Shown piece by piece: positions 16,651 to 26,091 of a DNA stretch of 32,385 nucleotides. The stretch comes from Streptomyces sp. S.PNR 29 (GTDB lineage Bacteria; Actinomycetota; Actinomycetes; Streptomycetales; Streptomycetaceae), in NCBI RefSeq assembly GCF_030386795.1, contig NZ_JANUQM010000008.1, positions 413,531 to 445,915 of the forward strand, in the 5' to 3' direction. The position numbers were made by a program, and so were the translations under genes. A model generated the notes under the pieces. The model saw nothing but the letters and a program-made list of their open reading frames with translations, was not told where the DNA came from and did no database searches. Each line of letters begins with the position of its first letter. Position 1 is the first letter of the stretch.

Positions 16651-18018
16651 TCAGCGGTGGGCGAGCCGGAGGTGGACCCCGCCGCGCGGGTGCAGGGTGA
16701 TCAGGGGGTCGGGCTCCACGGCCGGCGCGCCGGCCGGCAGCACCAGGCGGTGGCCGCGTGCCACCGTGGCGAGCACCAGGACGAGTTCGGTCAGGGCGAA
16801 GTGCTTGCCGATGCACACCCGCTGGCCGCTGCCGAAGGGGATGTAGGCGTGCTTGGGGCGTTCGGCCACCCGCTCGGGCGTGAAGTTGTCCGGGTCGAAG
16901 GTCTCCGGGTCGCTCCAGAAGTCCGGGTGCCGGTGCAGCAGGTAGCTGTTGAGCAGGATGTTGCTGCCGGCCGGGATGCGGTATCCGGCGATGACGTCCT
17001 CTTCCCGGGCGTGGCGCATGGTCTGGTACGCGGGCGAGTAGATGCGCAGCGTCTCGTCGATGACCATGCGCGTGTACGTGAGCCGGGCAAGGTCCTCGAA
17101 CCGCGGAACCCGCCCGGCCAGGACGCGGTCGACCTCCTCGTGCAGCCGTGCCTCGGCCTCGGGGTGGCGCGCCAGCAGGTAGAAGGCCCATGACAGGGTG
17201 TTGGTGGTGGTCTCGAAGGCGCCGATGCACAAGTTGAGCACCTCGTGATGGAGCTGCTCCACATCCATGCCGACGCCGTCCTCGTCGACGGTGTGCAGCA
17301 GCAGGGTGAGCAGGTCCGGCGCCGCTGAGCTGTGTCCGGCGTCCTCACCGTCGAGACGCTTTCTGATCACGCCGGAGACGAAACGGTCCATGCTGTCGAT
17401 GGCCTGCCGCAGCCGGCGCCGCCGGGGCGTGGGCCAGGTCAGCGGCGGGAAGGGGAACCGGAAGAACGAGCCGAGCTCGCTGTTGGCGATGCCGAAGGCC
17501 CGCTCGAAGTCCTGCGCGGCCTGGCTGACGTCGGCGCTGAACAGTGAGCGGTTGACGATCCGCAGGGCCAGCTGGCCTATCTCGTCGGTGACGTCCAGCA
17601 GTGCTGCGTCCTGCTGCGGCCGGCTCTCCCAGCGCTTGAGCATGTGCACGGTCTCGCTCGTCATGTTGTCGGCGAACGCCGAAACCGTGCGCGGGGTGAA
17701 GTGGGGGGCCATCATGTGGCGCTGCCGGCGCCACCGCTCCTTGTCGGCGACGGCGATGAGCCCGTCCCGCAGCACGGGCCTGACCACCTTGAACAGGGTG
17801 GCGTTCTTGTCGTACCGCGCCTCTGCGTCCACCAGGACGTGCCTGATGTGATCGGGATGGTTGACCAGGATCATGGGCAGGCCCAGGGGCCGGAACTGGA
17901 ACAGGTCACCGTGCCGGTGGACGCCGTCGGCCAGGAAGCCCAGCTGGTCCCGTCGGAAGGCGAGCACGCCGCCGAACAGGTCCTTGGAGCCGGCGGTGGG
18001 GAGTTCTTGAAGGGCCAT
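16651..18018 (-). CDS. cytochrome P450 of the terpene operon
   Basis: A 455-residue P450 of the longer, CYP102/CYP183-like shape often paired with terpene cyclases (pentalenene-oxygenase type). The I-helix reads 'NLCIGAFETTTNTLSWA', ExxR is 'ETLR' and the haem loop is 'FGSGQRVCIGKHFAL' with Cys402. It shares little with the P450 at 5666. It is the first gene of the terpene operon, and the order oxidase, cyclase, prenyl synthase suggests it oxidises the cyclised terpene. Start ATG 18018 has a GGAG about 12 bases upstream. No SARP-type repeats were found upstream, unlike the left cluster. Confidence 0.95.
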   Translation of the reverse strand: MALQELPTAGSKDLFGGVLAFRRDQLGFLADGVHRHGDLFQFRPLGLPMILVNHPDHIRHVLVDAEARYDKNATLFKVVRPVLRDGLIAVADKERWRRQRHMMAPHFTPRTVSAFADNMTSETVHMLKRWESRPQQDAALLDVTDEIGQLALRIVNRSLFSADVSQAAQDFERAFGIANSELGSFFRFPFPPLTWPTPRRRRLRQAIDSMDRFVSGVIRKRLDGEDAGHSSAAPDLLTLLLHTVDEDGVGMDVEQLHHEVLNLCIGAFETTTNTLSWAFYLLARHPEAEARLHEEVDRVLAGRVPRFEDLARLTYTRMVIDETLRIYSPAYQTMRHAREEDVIAGYRIPAGSNILLNSYLLHRHPDFWSDPETFDPDNFTPERVAERPKHAYIPFGSGQRVCIGKHFALTELVLVLATVARGHRLVLPAGAPAVEPDPLITLHPRGGVHLRLAHR

Positions 18019-19319
18019 GAGGGTCAGCGACTCCGTCCATGCGGGTGAAGGGGGTGCGCGGGGCGCCGGGTGAGCAGCGGCGCGAAGCCGTGCGGGCGGC
18101 GCGCGGTGCCGGGGCCGGTGTGCGGGGCCGGGCGGTCACCGCCGTGATGACGAGGAACCCGGCCGGGGCCGGGTGCCGGCCGGCGCGGTGGCGGGCGCCG
18201 GCGCCCAGGGACCGGCACAGGCGGCGCGGCCGCCCGGCACGCACCCGGGGCGGCCGAACGCCGGGGCCCGACCGCCCGGGACCGGGCCCCCACCGCCCCG
18301 CGCGTGCACCCCAGCGCGTTCCCGCCGTGCCGCGCCGGGCAGGCCGGCACCAGCATCACCACCGGCGTGCCGCCCAGGACAACGGCAGCGAGGCCGCCGT
18401 GCTCCCGGACGGTGCCGCACGGAAAACCGGCCCGGTCACGGCGGAACGCCGCCGGCCCGGCACGATTACCACGCATCACCGACCGCAAAATGCGCCACAC
18501 ATCAGACACCGGACAGCGCCATCCGGCAAGCCTTCACGGACATACCAGAAACAGCAACTCGGACGTGCACGGATCAACTCCTCACCATGTCTCTCGCAAT
18601 CCGGGCACGCCGGAATACGCACCGGGCACCGGCACGCCCCGGCGCCCATCCGGTCATGAGCCGGCCGGGATTTCTGAATTCGGCCCGCCGGAACCCAGGG
18701 CGCACTGCACGAATGCACCACCGGTGTGCCGTCAGGAATAAGCGGCAGATCCGCCCGCGGCGGACGCCGTCATGGAAAATGCGCGAGCGGCGCACTTCAG
18801 GAGCAGCAGAAGCCGGACATCACCGCAGCAGGCGGCACTGTGCGGCATCACGCCGAACGGTCATCGCAAGGTGCCGGTCACCCGATGCGACCGGGTGCGC
18901 CGAAAACGAACAGCCGGCATTCGAAATCCCCCGTTGGTTGAGACCTGACCCGCGTAGATCCGCGGAGTGAGGGGATCGTAACACGACGCAAGAGAGGCGT
19001 CATTAAAGAATTAATAAAGTCGCGATTGTTCCGATGTGAACGCTCCGCCTCCTTCGTGCACGGTAAGCACCACATAAGAAGGAATATCGCAGGCGTTTAA
19101 TAATCAGCACACCGCGGCGAGTCAAGTGCATATCTGGCCGAGATCATATAGCAGCCCAAGCCCGCACCCCGCAGGAAGCCCGCCACCTACGCACGGGCAT
19201 GTCGCCGCATTCCCAGGCCCCGGGCCGGCCACCGCCCCGCAAGCACCCCCGCACCACGCGCGCGGACACCTTCCCCTGAACATGCCGGACACTGAAACCA
19301 GGGGAGGAGGAGGCCAACG
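18019..19319. other. 1.3-kb gene-free region with an AT-richer stretch
   Basis: No open frame here has both a ribosome binding site and plausible composition. The first 400 bases are extremely GC-rich. From about 18960 to 19150 the DNA becomes clearly AT-richer, with 'TTAAAGAATTAATAAAG' near 19002 and several short inverted repeats such as GACGC/GCGTC and GTGC/GCAC. This looks like a promoter region for the oxygenase gene at 19320 or an old junction. Confidence 0.5.
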
Positions 19320-20180
19320 ATGCTGACGGACGTACGCCAACACCTGGGCAGCGCCCTGTTCCACCGGGTGGCAGGCCCCGACGGACCGGCCACCCGCGCC
19401 CGCATCCACCTGACACCGGGCCCGCGCTGGTTCGGCCCCGACCGCCCGATCCGCACCGTCCACGGCGACGCCTCGATGTTCATCGGCGGAATCAGCGCCC
19501 TGCTGCTGCAGTCCCTGCACCCGCTCGCCATGGCAGCCGTCGCCGCCCACTCCGGCTACCGCGGCGACCCCTGGGGCCGGCTGCAACGCACCAGCACCTT
19601 CCTGGCCGTGACCACCTACGGCACCGCCGAGGACGCCCGGCAGGCCGTCGACCACGTCCGCGCCCTCCACGCACACATCCACGGCAAGACAGCCGAGGGC
19701 CTGACCTACCACGCGGCCGACCCCCACCTGCTCGGCTGGGTGCACGCAGCCGAGACGGACAGCTTCCTGCGCGCCCACCAACGCTACGGCGCCCACCCCC
19801 TCGACGCCGCCGGCTACGACGCCTACGTCACCGACACCGCCTACGTCGCCCAGGCCCTGGGGGTGCCCCACCCGCCCCGCGACCGCCAGGACCTCTCCCG
19901 GCACCTGGCCGCCTACCGGCCCGAACTGCGGACCACCCGCGAAGCCCGCGCCGCCGCCCGCTTCCTGCTGCTCCAGCCCCCACTGCCGCTGGCCGCACGG
20001 CCCTTCTACGCCGCTCTGGCCGCCAACGCCGTCGCCCTGCTCCCGCCGTGGGCCCGCACCATGCTGCAACTGCCCCGCATCCCCGTCGTCGAAGACATCG
20101 CCGTACGCCCCGCAGGCCACATCCTGACCCGCACCATCCGCTGGGCCATGACCCCGCCGCCCCGCCCGCGCACGCACTGA
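19320..20180 (+). CDS. DUF2236 / oxygenase MpaB-family protein
   Basis: A 286-residue protein of the MpaB/rubber-oxygenase-related DUF2236 family, haem-dependent oxygenases that include fungal MpaB and, more distantly, latex-clearing protein. Conserved elements are 'MFIGGISALLLQSLHPLAMAAV' (with His67 as a candidate haem ligand), 'GDPWGRLQRTSTFLAVTTYG' and 'LLGWVHAAETDSFL'. There is no signal peptide. The start has a very strong GGGAGGAGGAGG eight bases upstream. It stands alone, with the substrate unknown; cleavage or oxidation of a lipophilic, perhaps isoprenoid, compound would suit the terpene operon nearby but is only inference. Confidence 0.88.
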   Translation: MLTDVRQHLGSALFHRVAGPDGPATRARIHLTPGPRWFGPDRPIRTVHGDASMFIGGISALLLQSLHPLAMAAVAAHSGYRGDPWGRLQRTSTFLAVTTYGTAEDARQAVDHVRALHAHIHGKTAEGLTYHAADPHLLGWVHAAETDSFLRAHQRYGAHPLDAAGYDAYVTDTAYVAQALGVPHPPRDRQDLSRHLAAYRPELRTTREARAAARFLLLQPPLPLAARPFYAALAANAVALLPPWARTMLQLPRIPVVEDIAVRPAGHILTRTIRWAMTPPPRPRTH

Positions 20181-20583
20181 CCCCGCACACCCCCGGAAAA
20201 AAGAGCTGTGCCCGGCCGCCGGGCCCGGCCGCCGCCCAGAGCTTCACCGGCCGAACCTGGCACCGGCCGAACCTGGCACCGGCCGGGCCAGGCCCGACGG
20301 GCGGCATGCCCCGCGTCCAGGCCGACACGCAACAGGCGCCGCCTGCAAACCCCCCAAAGGGACGCGGCGCCGAAACGGCCTCGCTCCCATCCGCCGGGCC
20401 TGCTTCGCGGACCTGCACAGGCTCACCGGTACGCACCGCCCCCGGCCGCGCACGGCCCGGCGACGGTGACCGCCCTCCACGCCGTCCAGCCGGGCCAGAC
20501 GACCCGCCGACCCGACCCGCCGGCCCGTGACGAGTCATCGACATCGACACCGCCCCCCAGACCCCGCGCCGCCGCAACGCCGC
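20181..20583. other. intergenic region with 16-bp tandem repeat
   Basis: About 400 bases between two convergent genes without a credible gene. It contains a tandem repeat of CACCGGCCGAACCTGG at 20245-20260 and 20261-20276, with a partial third copy to 20285. Confidence 0.55.
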
Positions 20584-20919
20584 TCAGACCCCCGGCCCGT
20601 AACCGGGATCCGGAGACTGCCGAGGAGCCCACCACTCCACGAGCCCCCAGACCCCGCAGGCGAGCGCGGCCACGGCCGCACCTACCGCGACCCAGGGCCG
20701 GCCCGTCCAGCGCATGGTCAAACCCCACACCACCAGCGGAACCGCAGCGCCTCCGAGCACCACCAGCGGAAGATCAATCCAGAGCACGCTCAGATCACGG
20801 GCGTGACCCTCGAACCCACCCTCGACACTGATCGCGGCCCGCGGCGCCCACACAAGCGGCGCAACCGCCGCGCCGACCCCGGCAAGAAGGCACCCGGCGC
20901 CACCCGAAGCGGTGCTCAT
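20584..20919 (-). CDS. small membrane protein, hypothetical
   Basis: A 111-residue hydrophobic protein with about four likely membrane segments: 'GCLLAGVGAAVAPLVWAP' (about 9-26), 'LSVLWIDLPLVVLGGAAVPLVVWGL' (about 43-67), which may hold one long or two short spans, and 'WVAVGAAVAALACGVWGLVEWW' (about 76-97). The start ATG 20919 has a GGTGGGGA-like site just upstream. I do not recognise a named family and find no catalytic residues. It is divergent from the DUF1905 gene. Confidence 0.65.
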   Translation of the reverse strand: MSTASGGAGCLLAGVGAAVAPLVWAPRAAISVEGGFEGHARDLSVLWIDLPLVVLGGAAVPLVVWGLTMRWTGRPWVAVGAAVAALACGVWGLVEWWAPRQSPDPGYGPGV

Positions 20920-21255
20920 GTCCCCACCCGTGGATGTCCGCTCACACCGGCGACAGACGCCGGCAGCACAGCCCTGGTTCCCCTGAGGCGGGTGACGTCA
21001 CCGACCTGCGCGGCAAGGAGTCCCCGCGCGCGGACATGGCGGGGGCTCGGCCCGCCCCAGTAGCCTCAACCTGCCGCGGGACCAGAGGCAGGCCAGGGGC
21101 GACCGCCGGACCAAGCCGCTCACGGATCCCGGCCGGCCGGAGGAGGGGGAGACCTTCCCTGTCCGTGAGTGCCTGCCGGCCGTCCTCAACGAGCAGTGGC
21201 TCAACCGCGTTCGCCGAACCCGACCTGACCGTCCGGAAGGAATGAGAGCGACCCG
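20920..21255. promoter_or_regulatory. divergent intergenic region with perfect 12-bp palindrome
   Basis: 336 bases between divergent genes. GGTGACGTCACC at 20991-21002 is a perfect palindrome about 72 bases upstream of the small membrane protein start, a candidate operator. No gene is seen. Confidence 0.4.
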
Positions 21256-21549
21256 ATGGAGTTCGTCTTTTCCAGCCAGGTGATCGAATGGCGCGGACCG
21301 TCGCCGTACTACTTCGTTCCCGTGCCGGACGAGGAGTCCGCCGACATCCGCCAGGTGGCCGCGATGGCCACGTACGGATGGGGCGTGATCCCGGTCCGAG
21401 CCCGGATCGGCCAGGTCACCTTCCACACCTCGCTCTTCCCCAGGGACGGCGGCTACCTGCTGCCGCTCAAGGCCGCGGTGCGCACACCGCACGCCCTCTC
21501 CGCAGGCGACGACGTGACGGTAGAGATGACCGTCCGTCTGCCGTCCTGA
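21256..21549 (+). CDS. DUF1905 domain protein
   Basis: A 97-residue protein that is essentially one DUF1905 domain, a small beta-barrel-like fold of unknown biochemical function. The family pattern is visible in 'FSSQVIEWRGPSPYYFVPVP', 'GWGVIPVRARIGQVTFHTSLFPRDGGYLLPLKAAVR' and the closing 'GDDVTVEMTVRL'. AAGGA is about 12 bases before the ATG. No partner domain is fused. Confidence 0.88.
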   Translation: MEFVFSSQVIEWRGPSPYYFVPVPDEESADIRQVAAMATYGWGVIPVRARIGQVTFHTSLFPRDGGYLLPLKAAVRTPHALSAGDDVTVEMTVRLPS

Positions 21550-21858
21550 AACAGACAGCCCTCCAGGCTCGCCGGACGCCTGCAGCCGCCGGGCCAGGCC
21601 CGCGAACACCTCAGGGACCCCGCGCACGGCCATGCTGCCGCGGGAGCCCGGCGGCCGCCCCCGTGAGCACCGAGCCACGCCAGCCCCCCCCGGGGGGCCG
21701 GCACGCCCGGGCCGCCGGCCCGTGCGGCGCTCACGCACAACGATCGGGCCGGTTCGGCAGTCGTAGGAAGTGACCCACACCCCTCTCCCGCGCTCGCCCC
21801 CACCTGCCGTCGCACCTCAGGTGCCCGGCAGCAAGGCCGGTCATCCCCAGGAGGATGC
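21550..21858. other. intergenic region, no gene seen
   Basis: 309 GC-rich bases between two plus-strand genes. A C8G6 self-complementary run near 21684-21698 could form a terminator hairpin for the DUF1905 gene. Nothing else stands out. Confidence 0.45.
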
Positions 21859-22731
21859 ATGAGCCGCTTCGCCGCACCACCCAGCGACAGACACAACGAC
21901 GGACGCCACACCGCCCCGCCCATCGCCACCGCAACAGCTGCCCCACGACGCAAGCCCGTCGGCGCCGCGACAAGCCGCGCCGCCGTGGCGGGCACCGTCG
22001 CCGTCGTACTGGCGGGGCTCGGCACCCCGGCCGATGCCGCGTCCGGCACCACGCCCAGCGACCCCGTCATCACCAGCGCCACCGTCAACTCCGGCCACGA
22101 CGTCATCGTCGGTATCACCCACAACGTGACCTTCCCGGTCACCATCACCGGATCGGACGACTCCGGCCTGGCTTTCGCCGACGTGGATCTCAAAGGCCCG
22201 CACGGCGGTTTCTACACCACCGACGCCTTCTGCCAGACCCCGACGGCCTGCACGACCATGTTCACCGTCAACGCCCACCCGGCCCCCGGCAGCGACGATC
22301 CGGTGGACCTGGCCAACGCCAACGCCGGAACATGGTCGGTCGACGCCCTGGCCGACGCCCACGACGGTGATTCCGTTTTCGCCCCCCGCGTGGGATCGTT
22401 CGGCCTCAAGCGTGCCGCGCGCCTCACCGTCAACGCCTCACCGGAACCGGTGACCAAGGGCGCCCCCATCACCGTCACCGGCAAACTCGTGCGGGCCAAC
22501 TGGGACACCTACCGGTACGCGGGATACACGGGCCAGACCGTACAACTGCAGTTCCGCCCGAAGTCCAGCAGCACCTACACCACCGTGGCCACCGTCACCA
22601 CCAGCAGCACCGGCACCCTGCGCACCACGGTCAAGGCAGCCAACGCCGGCTACTGGCGTTGGAAATTCACCGGCACCACCACCACCGGCCCGGCCAAAGC
22701 CACCGGCGACTACGTCGAGGTACGCCCCTGA
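21859..22731 (+). CDS. secreted protein with Ig-like repeats, unknown function
   Basis: A 290-residue exported protein. A long basic n-region (about 38 residues) leads to a hydrophobic core 'AAVAGTVAVVLAGLG' and a probable signal-peptidase site after 'TPADA' (residue 60). The mature part has two beta-rich modules: about residues 65-165, with the only two cysteines in 'FCQTPTACTT', likely a disulphide, and residues 170-290, 'LTVNASPEPVTKGAPITVTGKL', which resembles bacterial Ig-like domains. AGGAGG five bases before the ATG fixes the start. It converges on the next gene with a 22-base gap. Confidence 0.8.
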   Translation: MSRFAAPPSDRHNDGRHTAPPIATATAAPRRKPVGAATSRAAVAGTVAVVLAGLGTPADAASGTTPSDPVITSATVNSGHDVIVGITHNVTFPVTITGSDDSGLAFADVDLKGPHGGFYTTDAFCQTPTACTTMFTVNAHPAPGSDDPVDLANANAGTWSVDALADAHDGDSVFAPRVGSFGLKRAARLTVNASPEPVTKGAPITVTGKLVRANWDTYRYAGYTGQTVQLQFRPKSSSTYTTVATVTTSSTGTLRTTVKAANAGYWRWKFTGTTTTGPAKATGDYVEVRP

Positions 22732-22753
22732 TCCGGCAAACACCCGCTCCCGT

Positions 22754-23485
22754 TCAGCTGTGCCCGCCGCGCTCGCGCACTCCGGTGATGAGCACTCCGA
22801 CGGCGAAGACCAGGACGAGAACGAAGGTGGCGACGCCCAGGACGTCCTGGAGCCCGCTGGCCAGACCGCTGTAGCCGACGTCGATACCGAAGATCACGGA
22901 GCACACTCCGGCGGCAAGGGCCGGCCAGCCCAGCCGGCCAGGGAGGTGGCCACTGACGACAATCGCTGTCCCGAACAGTGCAAGGGTCAGCCCGAGCAGG
23001 ACACGGAAATAACTCTGGAATCCCCACTCCAGCCAGCGCACGGTCTCGGCACCGGCAAAGCGGATGGTCTTCTCGGTCCCCGAAGCGCCGGCCCATGAGT
23101 CCACGGCTTGCTTCAGACCCACGCCGTCCAGCCCCTGCAGGACAGCCCAGACAGCGGCGGTGGCAACGGCTGCCGCGGCCGCGAGCTGCGCCACCACGGA
23201 CGCCCTGCGGATGCCGCGCAGGACGCGGTACAGCACGAGCAGGCCGCTCAGCGTCACCAGGACACCGACGAACTGGCCCAGATGAACAGCGACCCAGCTG
23301 CTGCTCCGCGCGTACTTGGTGAAAATCGCCACGTGGTCGTCCTCCTCTCCCGAGGGGTGAAGACCCGCGGTCAGCAACACATTGAGCACAAAGCCCCCCA
23401 GCATGAGCGAGCCGGCCAGAGTCAGCCCGCGCTGCCGCGCGCCGGCCGTGTCCACGCCTTCGCCAACGTGCCTGTCCCCACTCAT
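22754..23485 (-). CDS. polytopic membrane protein (DUF4386-like)
   Basis: A 243-residue protein with about six hydrophobic segments, including 'LTLAGSLMLGGFVLNVLLTAGL', 'VAVHLGQFVGVLVTLSGLLVLY', 'AAAAVATAAVWAVLQGLDGVGLK', 'YFRVLLGLTLALFGTAIVVSG' and 'VLGVATFVLVLVFAVGVLITG'. The periplasmic-loop pattern after the first helix ('HPSGEEDDHVAIFTKYARSSSWVAVH') is typical of DUF4386-like actinobacterial membrane proteins. The ATG at 23485 is preferred; GTG codons 6 and 9 bases upstream are alternatives. Function unknown. Confidence 0.75.
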   Translation of the reverse strand: MSGDRHVGEGVDTAGARQRGLTLAGSLMLGGFVLNVLLTAGLHPSGEEDDHVAIFTKYARSSSWVAVHLGQFVGVLVTLSGLLVLYRVLRGIRRASVVAQLAAAAAVATAAVWAVLQGLDGVGLKQAVDSWAGASGTEKTIRFAGAETVRWLEWGFQSYFRVLLGLTLALFGTAIVVSGHLPGRLGWPALAAGVCSVIFGIDVGYSGLASGLQDVLGVATFVLVLVFAVGVLITGVRERGGHS

Positions 23486-23897
23486 CAGCACCACCCCAGT
23501 CCTGACGCTGTCCCAGACCGACGTACGTGAGGATCACCCCCCGGCAGCCGCAGTCCTCGCACACGCGGCACCGCCTCACCCGAATGAGGTCCGATCACCG
23601 CCGATCGCGCCGGCACCGGGGACACACTCACCCCAGCCAGCCGGACCCGCCCGCAAAACCGGATGCCCCCACGACCCGCCCGACGCCGGCGCCCGGCGGC
23701 AGGCCCGACGCGACGGCCAGCGCACGCAGGCAGCACCGGGCGAGCCCGGCGGCCGCTGCCACCACCCCCGCAGCCCCGCACGCGACAACAGACCGAAGCA
23801 AGCAGCCCACCGGCCCGTGGCCGCCGCACCCCCCGGCGGGACCCGCCGCCGGCCGGCCCCCACCGGACGCCGCCCCCGGCCCTGCCAAAGCTCTGGG
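23486..23897. other. intergenic region, no gene seen
   Basis: 412 bases between two minus-strand genes. Open frames here have skewed Arg/Pro/Gly composition and no ribosome binding site, and I see no clear repeat or RNA. Confidence 0.5.
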
Positions 23898-25802
23898 TCA
23901 GTCCTCGCCGACCACGACCACCTCGTCCCCGACCCTCCAGCAGCGTCGCTCGGCTTTGGGCGGATTGATCCGCACGCCATAGCCCGGACCCACCGAGGAC
24001 GCGGCATAGCTCCGGTACCCGATGGCGCACTCGCCGCGCCGGCGCGCCGCAGCCACGACGGTGGCGAAAGACGCCTCACACCCCGGCAGCACGTAGTCGG
24101 CGGCCGGCCGCAAACACACCCCGGCACCATCAGCGGAGAACAACTCCTCGAACACCGCCGCCAAGCGCCGGTTCTGAGAGATCTGCGCCATGAGCAAACC
24201 GATGAGCTTGCCACTGATGATCACGTCGGCACCGGGACTGACGGGAGCCAGCGCCCGGTTGCGGTCATCGATCAGTTCCGTGACCACCCGCAGCTCGCGC
24301 CCCGTATCCGCCTCCAACTGACGCAACAGCAATAAGGTGACCAGCGTGCGATGGTCACCGCCGTCCAACGGCTGCCCCGCTCCGGCCGCCAGATCCCGCC
24401 CGACCACGATCACGCTGTCATAAGAGTGCACATCCAGACGCCGCAAGGTCTCAGCACGGGCGACATCCCCATGATGCAGCGTCAACGACAGGCCACCGCC
24501 GCGGTGCACGTCAGCCTCACCCACCTGCCGGACCGTCTCCTCACCACCGTCCGCCACCACGTCCACGACTGACCCCGGCCGCGCACGGCGACGCAACTGG
24601 TCGACTATGAGCGGCGCTCGACGATTCCAGCCCAGCAGCAGCACCCGCTCCGCCCGCGCGGGCGCCGAAGGGCCGGACACCATCACCGCCTTCTCAACCC
24701 ACCGCGCACAGTCCTGCGGCCAGACGGGGTCGTCATCACGACAGATGACGATGAGCAGATCCTCCAGGCCGATGGGCGTCCGCGGCGACGGGTTGAGCAA
24801 AGGAGTATCTCCCCGCATCAGCCCCACCACGCTCGACGTCGGATAGGACAGCAGCGCCTCACCGAACGGGCGCCCGGTCAACGCCGGCTCGGCCACCAGA
24901 TAGAACTCGTCACCGGCGAAATCGAGGAGTTCCTGGTACACAAGGGACAGCCCCGGCCGGCGGGCGGCCTGCACGATCAGCCGGGCAGTGACCGTATCGC
25001 TCTCCAGAACAACGCCGCCAGGCCCGGCCGCCAGACACGCGGCCAGACGGTACCGGTCGTCCCGCACCGCAGCAACGACAGGCACAGCAGTCCCCGCCCC
25101 CGCCAGGGCAGCCCTGAGCGCCAGCAACGTCCTGACCACCTCCGCATCGGCGTCGGGCTCGTCGCGGGGCAGCACCAGCACGACACCAGCCGTGGCCGGA
25201 CTCATCAAAACAAGCACGGCCGGGTCGGTGGTGGGGCCACTGCGGCAGATCAACCGCGTCCGGCCGACAGGGCCCACCTTCGTGCCCAACGCCTCCTCCA
25301 TCGCGGTCTTGTCCCGGTCAGCCAGCACCGCCACCGCCGCACGCCGCTGATTGGCATTGGCGGCCACCAACTCGCCCACCACCGTGAAAACCTGCTCCGA
25401 CCACCCCAGCACCACCGCATGCCCCTGCTCGAGCACGGTGGAACGGCCCCGCCGCAACGCGGTGAGCCGCTCCGTGAACGCCGTCGTGATCAAGCCAACC
25501 AGCGTCGAGACATACAGCAAAGCAACCAGCGCCAGCAGCACCGACATCGCCACCCGCAGCCAATCACCCTCCACACCACCCAGCCGCAACGTCTCCGCGG
25601 TAAGACGCCATACCGCCACCAGCCGCTCCGGCACAGACGCCGGCACCTCCGGATCGGTCCACACCAGCACCGCACTGACCGGGACGACAACCGCCAGACA
25701 CAACAGCGCCATCCAGCCCACAAGAGCGGAGGCACCACGAGCCAGCGTGCTGTCGAACCAGTACCGGGCCCGCTCACCGAACCACGTGCGCCGCTGCGCC
25801 AC
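23898..25802 (-). CDS. CASTOR/POLLUX (DMI1)-related ion channel with RCK domains
   Basis: A 634-residue protein matching the actinobacterial relatives of plant CASTOR/POLLUX channels. Two N-terminal membrane segments (about residues 22-47 and 84-110) flank a region that may form a pore. They are followed by an RCK-type Rossmann domain 'GHAVVLGWSEQVFTVVGELV' with 'RRAAVAVLADRDK', and by a second such domain beginning 'RVLLLGWNRRAPLIVDQL'. These domains usually bind nucleotides or cations and gate K+ or Ca2+ flow. The start is GTG 25802, where GGAGG lies seven bases upstream; an upstream in-frame ATG at 25952 would add a Pro/Gly-rich stretch. It is divergent from the glutamate-oxidase-like gene. 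Confidence 0.88.
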   Translation of the reverse strand: MAQRRTWFGERARYWFDSTLARGASALVGWMALLCLAVVVPVSAVLVWTDPEVPASVPERLVAVWRLTAETLRLGGVEGDWLRVAMSVLLALVALLYVSTLVGLITTAFTERLTALRRGRSTVLEQGHAVVLGWSEQVFTVVGELVAANANQRRAAVAVLADRDKTAMEEALGTKVGPVGRTRLICRSGPTTDPAVLVLMSPATAGVVLVLPRDEPDADAEVVRTLLALRAALAGAGTAVPVVAAVRDDRYRLAACLAAGPGGVVLESDTVTARLIVQAARRPGLSLVYQELLDFAGDEFYLVAEPALTGRPFGEALLSYPTSSVVGLMRGDTPLLNPSPRTPIGLEDLLIVICRDDDPVWPQDCARWVEKAVMVSGPSAPARAERVLLLGWNRRAPLIVDQLRRRARPGSVVDVVADGGEETVRQVGEADVHRGGGLSLTLHHGDVARAETLRRLDVHSYDSVIVVGRDLAAGAGQPLDGGDHRTLVTLLLLRQLEADTGRELRVVTELIDDRNRALAPVSPGADVIISGKLIGLLMAQISQNRRLAAVFEELFSADGAGVCLRPAADYVLPGCEASFATVVAAARRRGECAIGYRSYAASSVGPGYGVRINPPKAERRCWRVGDEVVVVGED

Positions 25803-25911
25803 CCTTCCCCCTCCGCCGCCCGCACCCTCCCCAGGCCAGGCCGGCGCCGCCTGCCTCGCGGTCCGCCGACCCGCCGGAAAGACACGGATGTGAATACGCC
25901 TGTGGCAGTGT

Positions 25912-26050
25912 GGGGCAGCAACCCCAGCGGCAGACACACGTGCGCTCAGCATTCATCCCTTCGGGTCTCCCGCACCGCCCCCGCCTCCACACCCGCACTC
26001 ACGTCAGGGTTTGTCCCCCTCTTCGCCCCTTCGGGGCAACACCCCAGCGA
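25912..26050. repeat. pair of related GGGGCA..CCCCAGCG elements upstream of the oxidase gene
   Basis: GGGGCAGCAACCCCAGCG (25912-25929) and GGGGCAACACCCCAGCG (26033-26049) are near-identical, each able to form a 4-bp mini-stem, 121 bases apart in the divergent promoter region. They may be operator copies. Confidence 0.4.
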
Positions 26051-26091
26051 AGGACAAGCACCCCGTCACAGCCGCCAGTACAAAGGCCGCC

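Noticed and set aside
18019..18160. SARP sites upstream of the terpene operon
   Set aside because: No 11-bp-phased heptamers of the consensus are visible on the minus strand.
18476..18795. Two overlapping minus-strand open frames of 73 and 81 codons
   Set aside because: No ribosome binding site, unusual composition, and they overlap each other in different frames.
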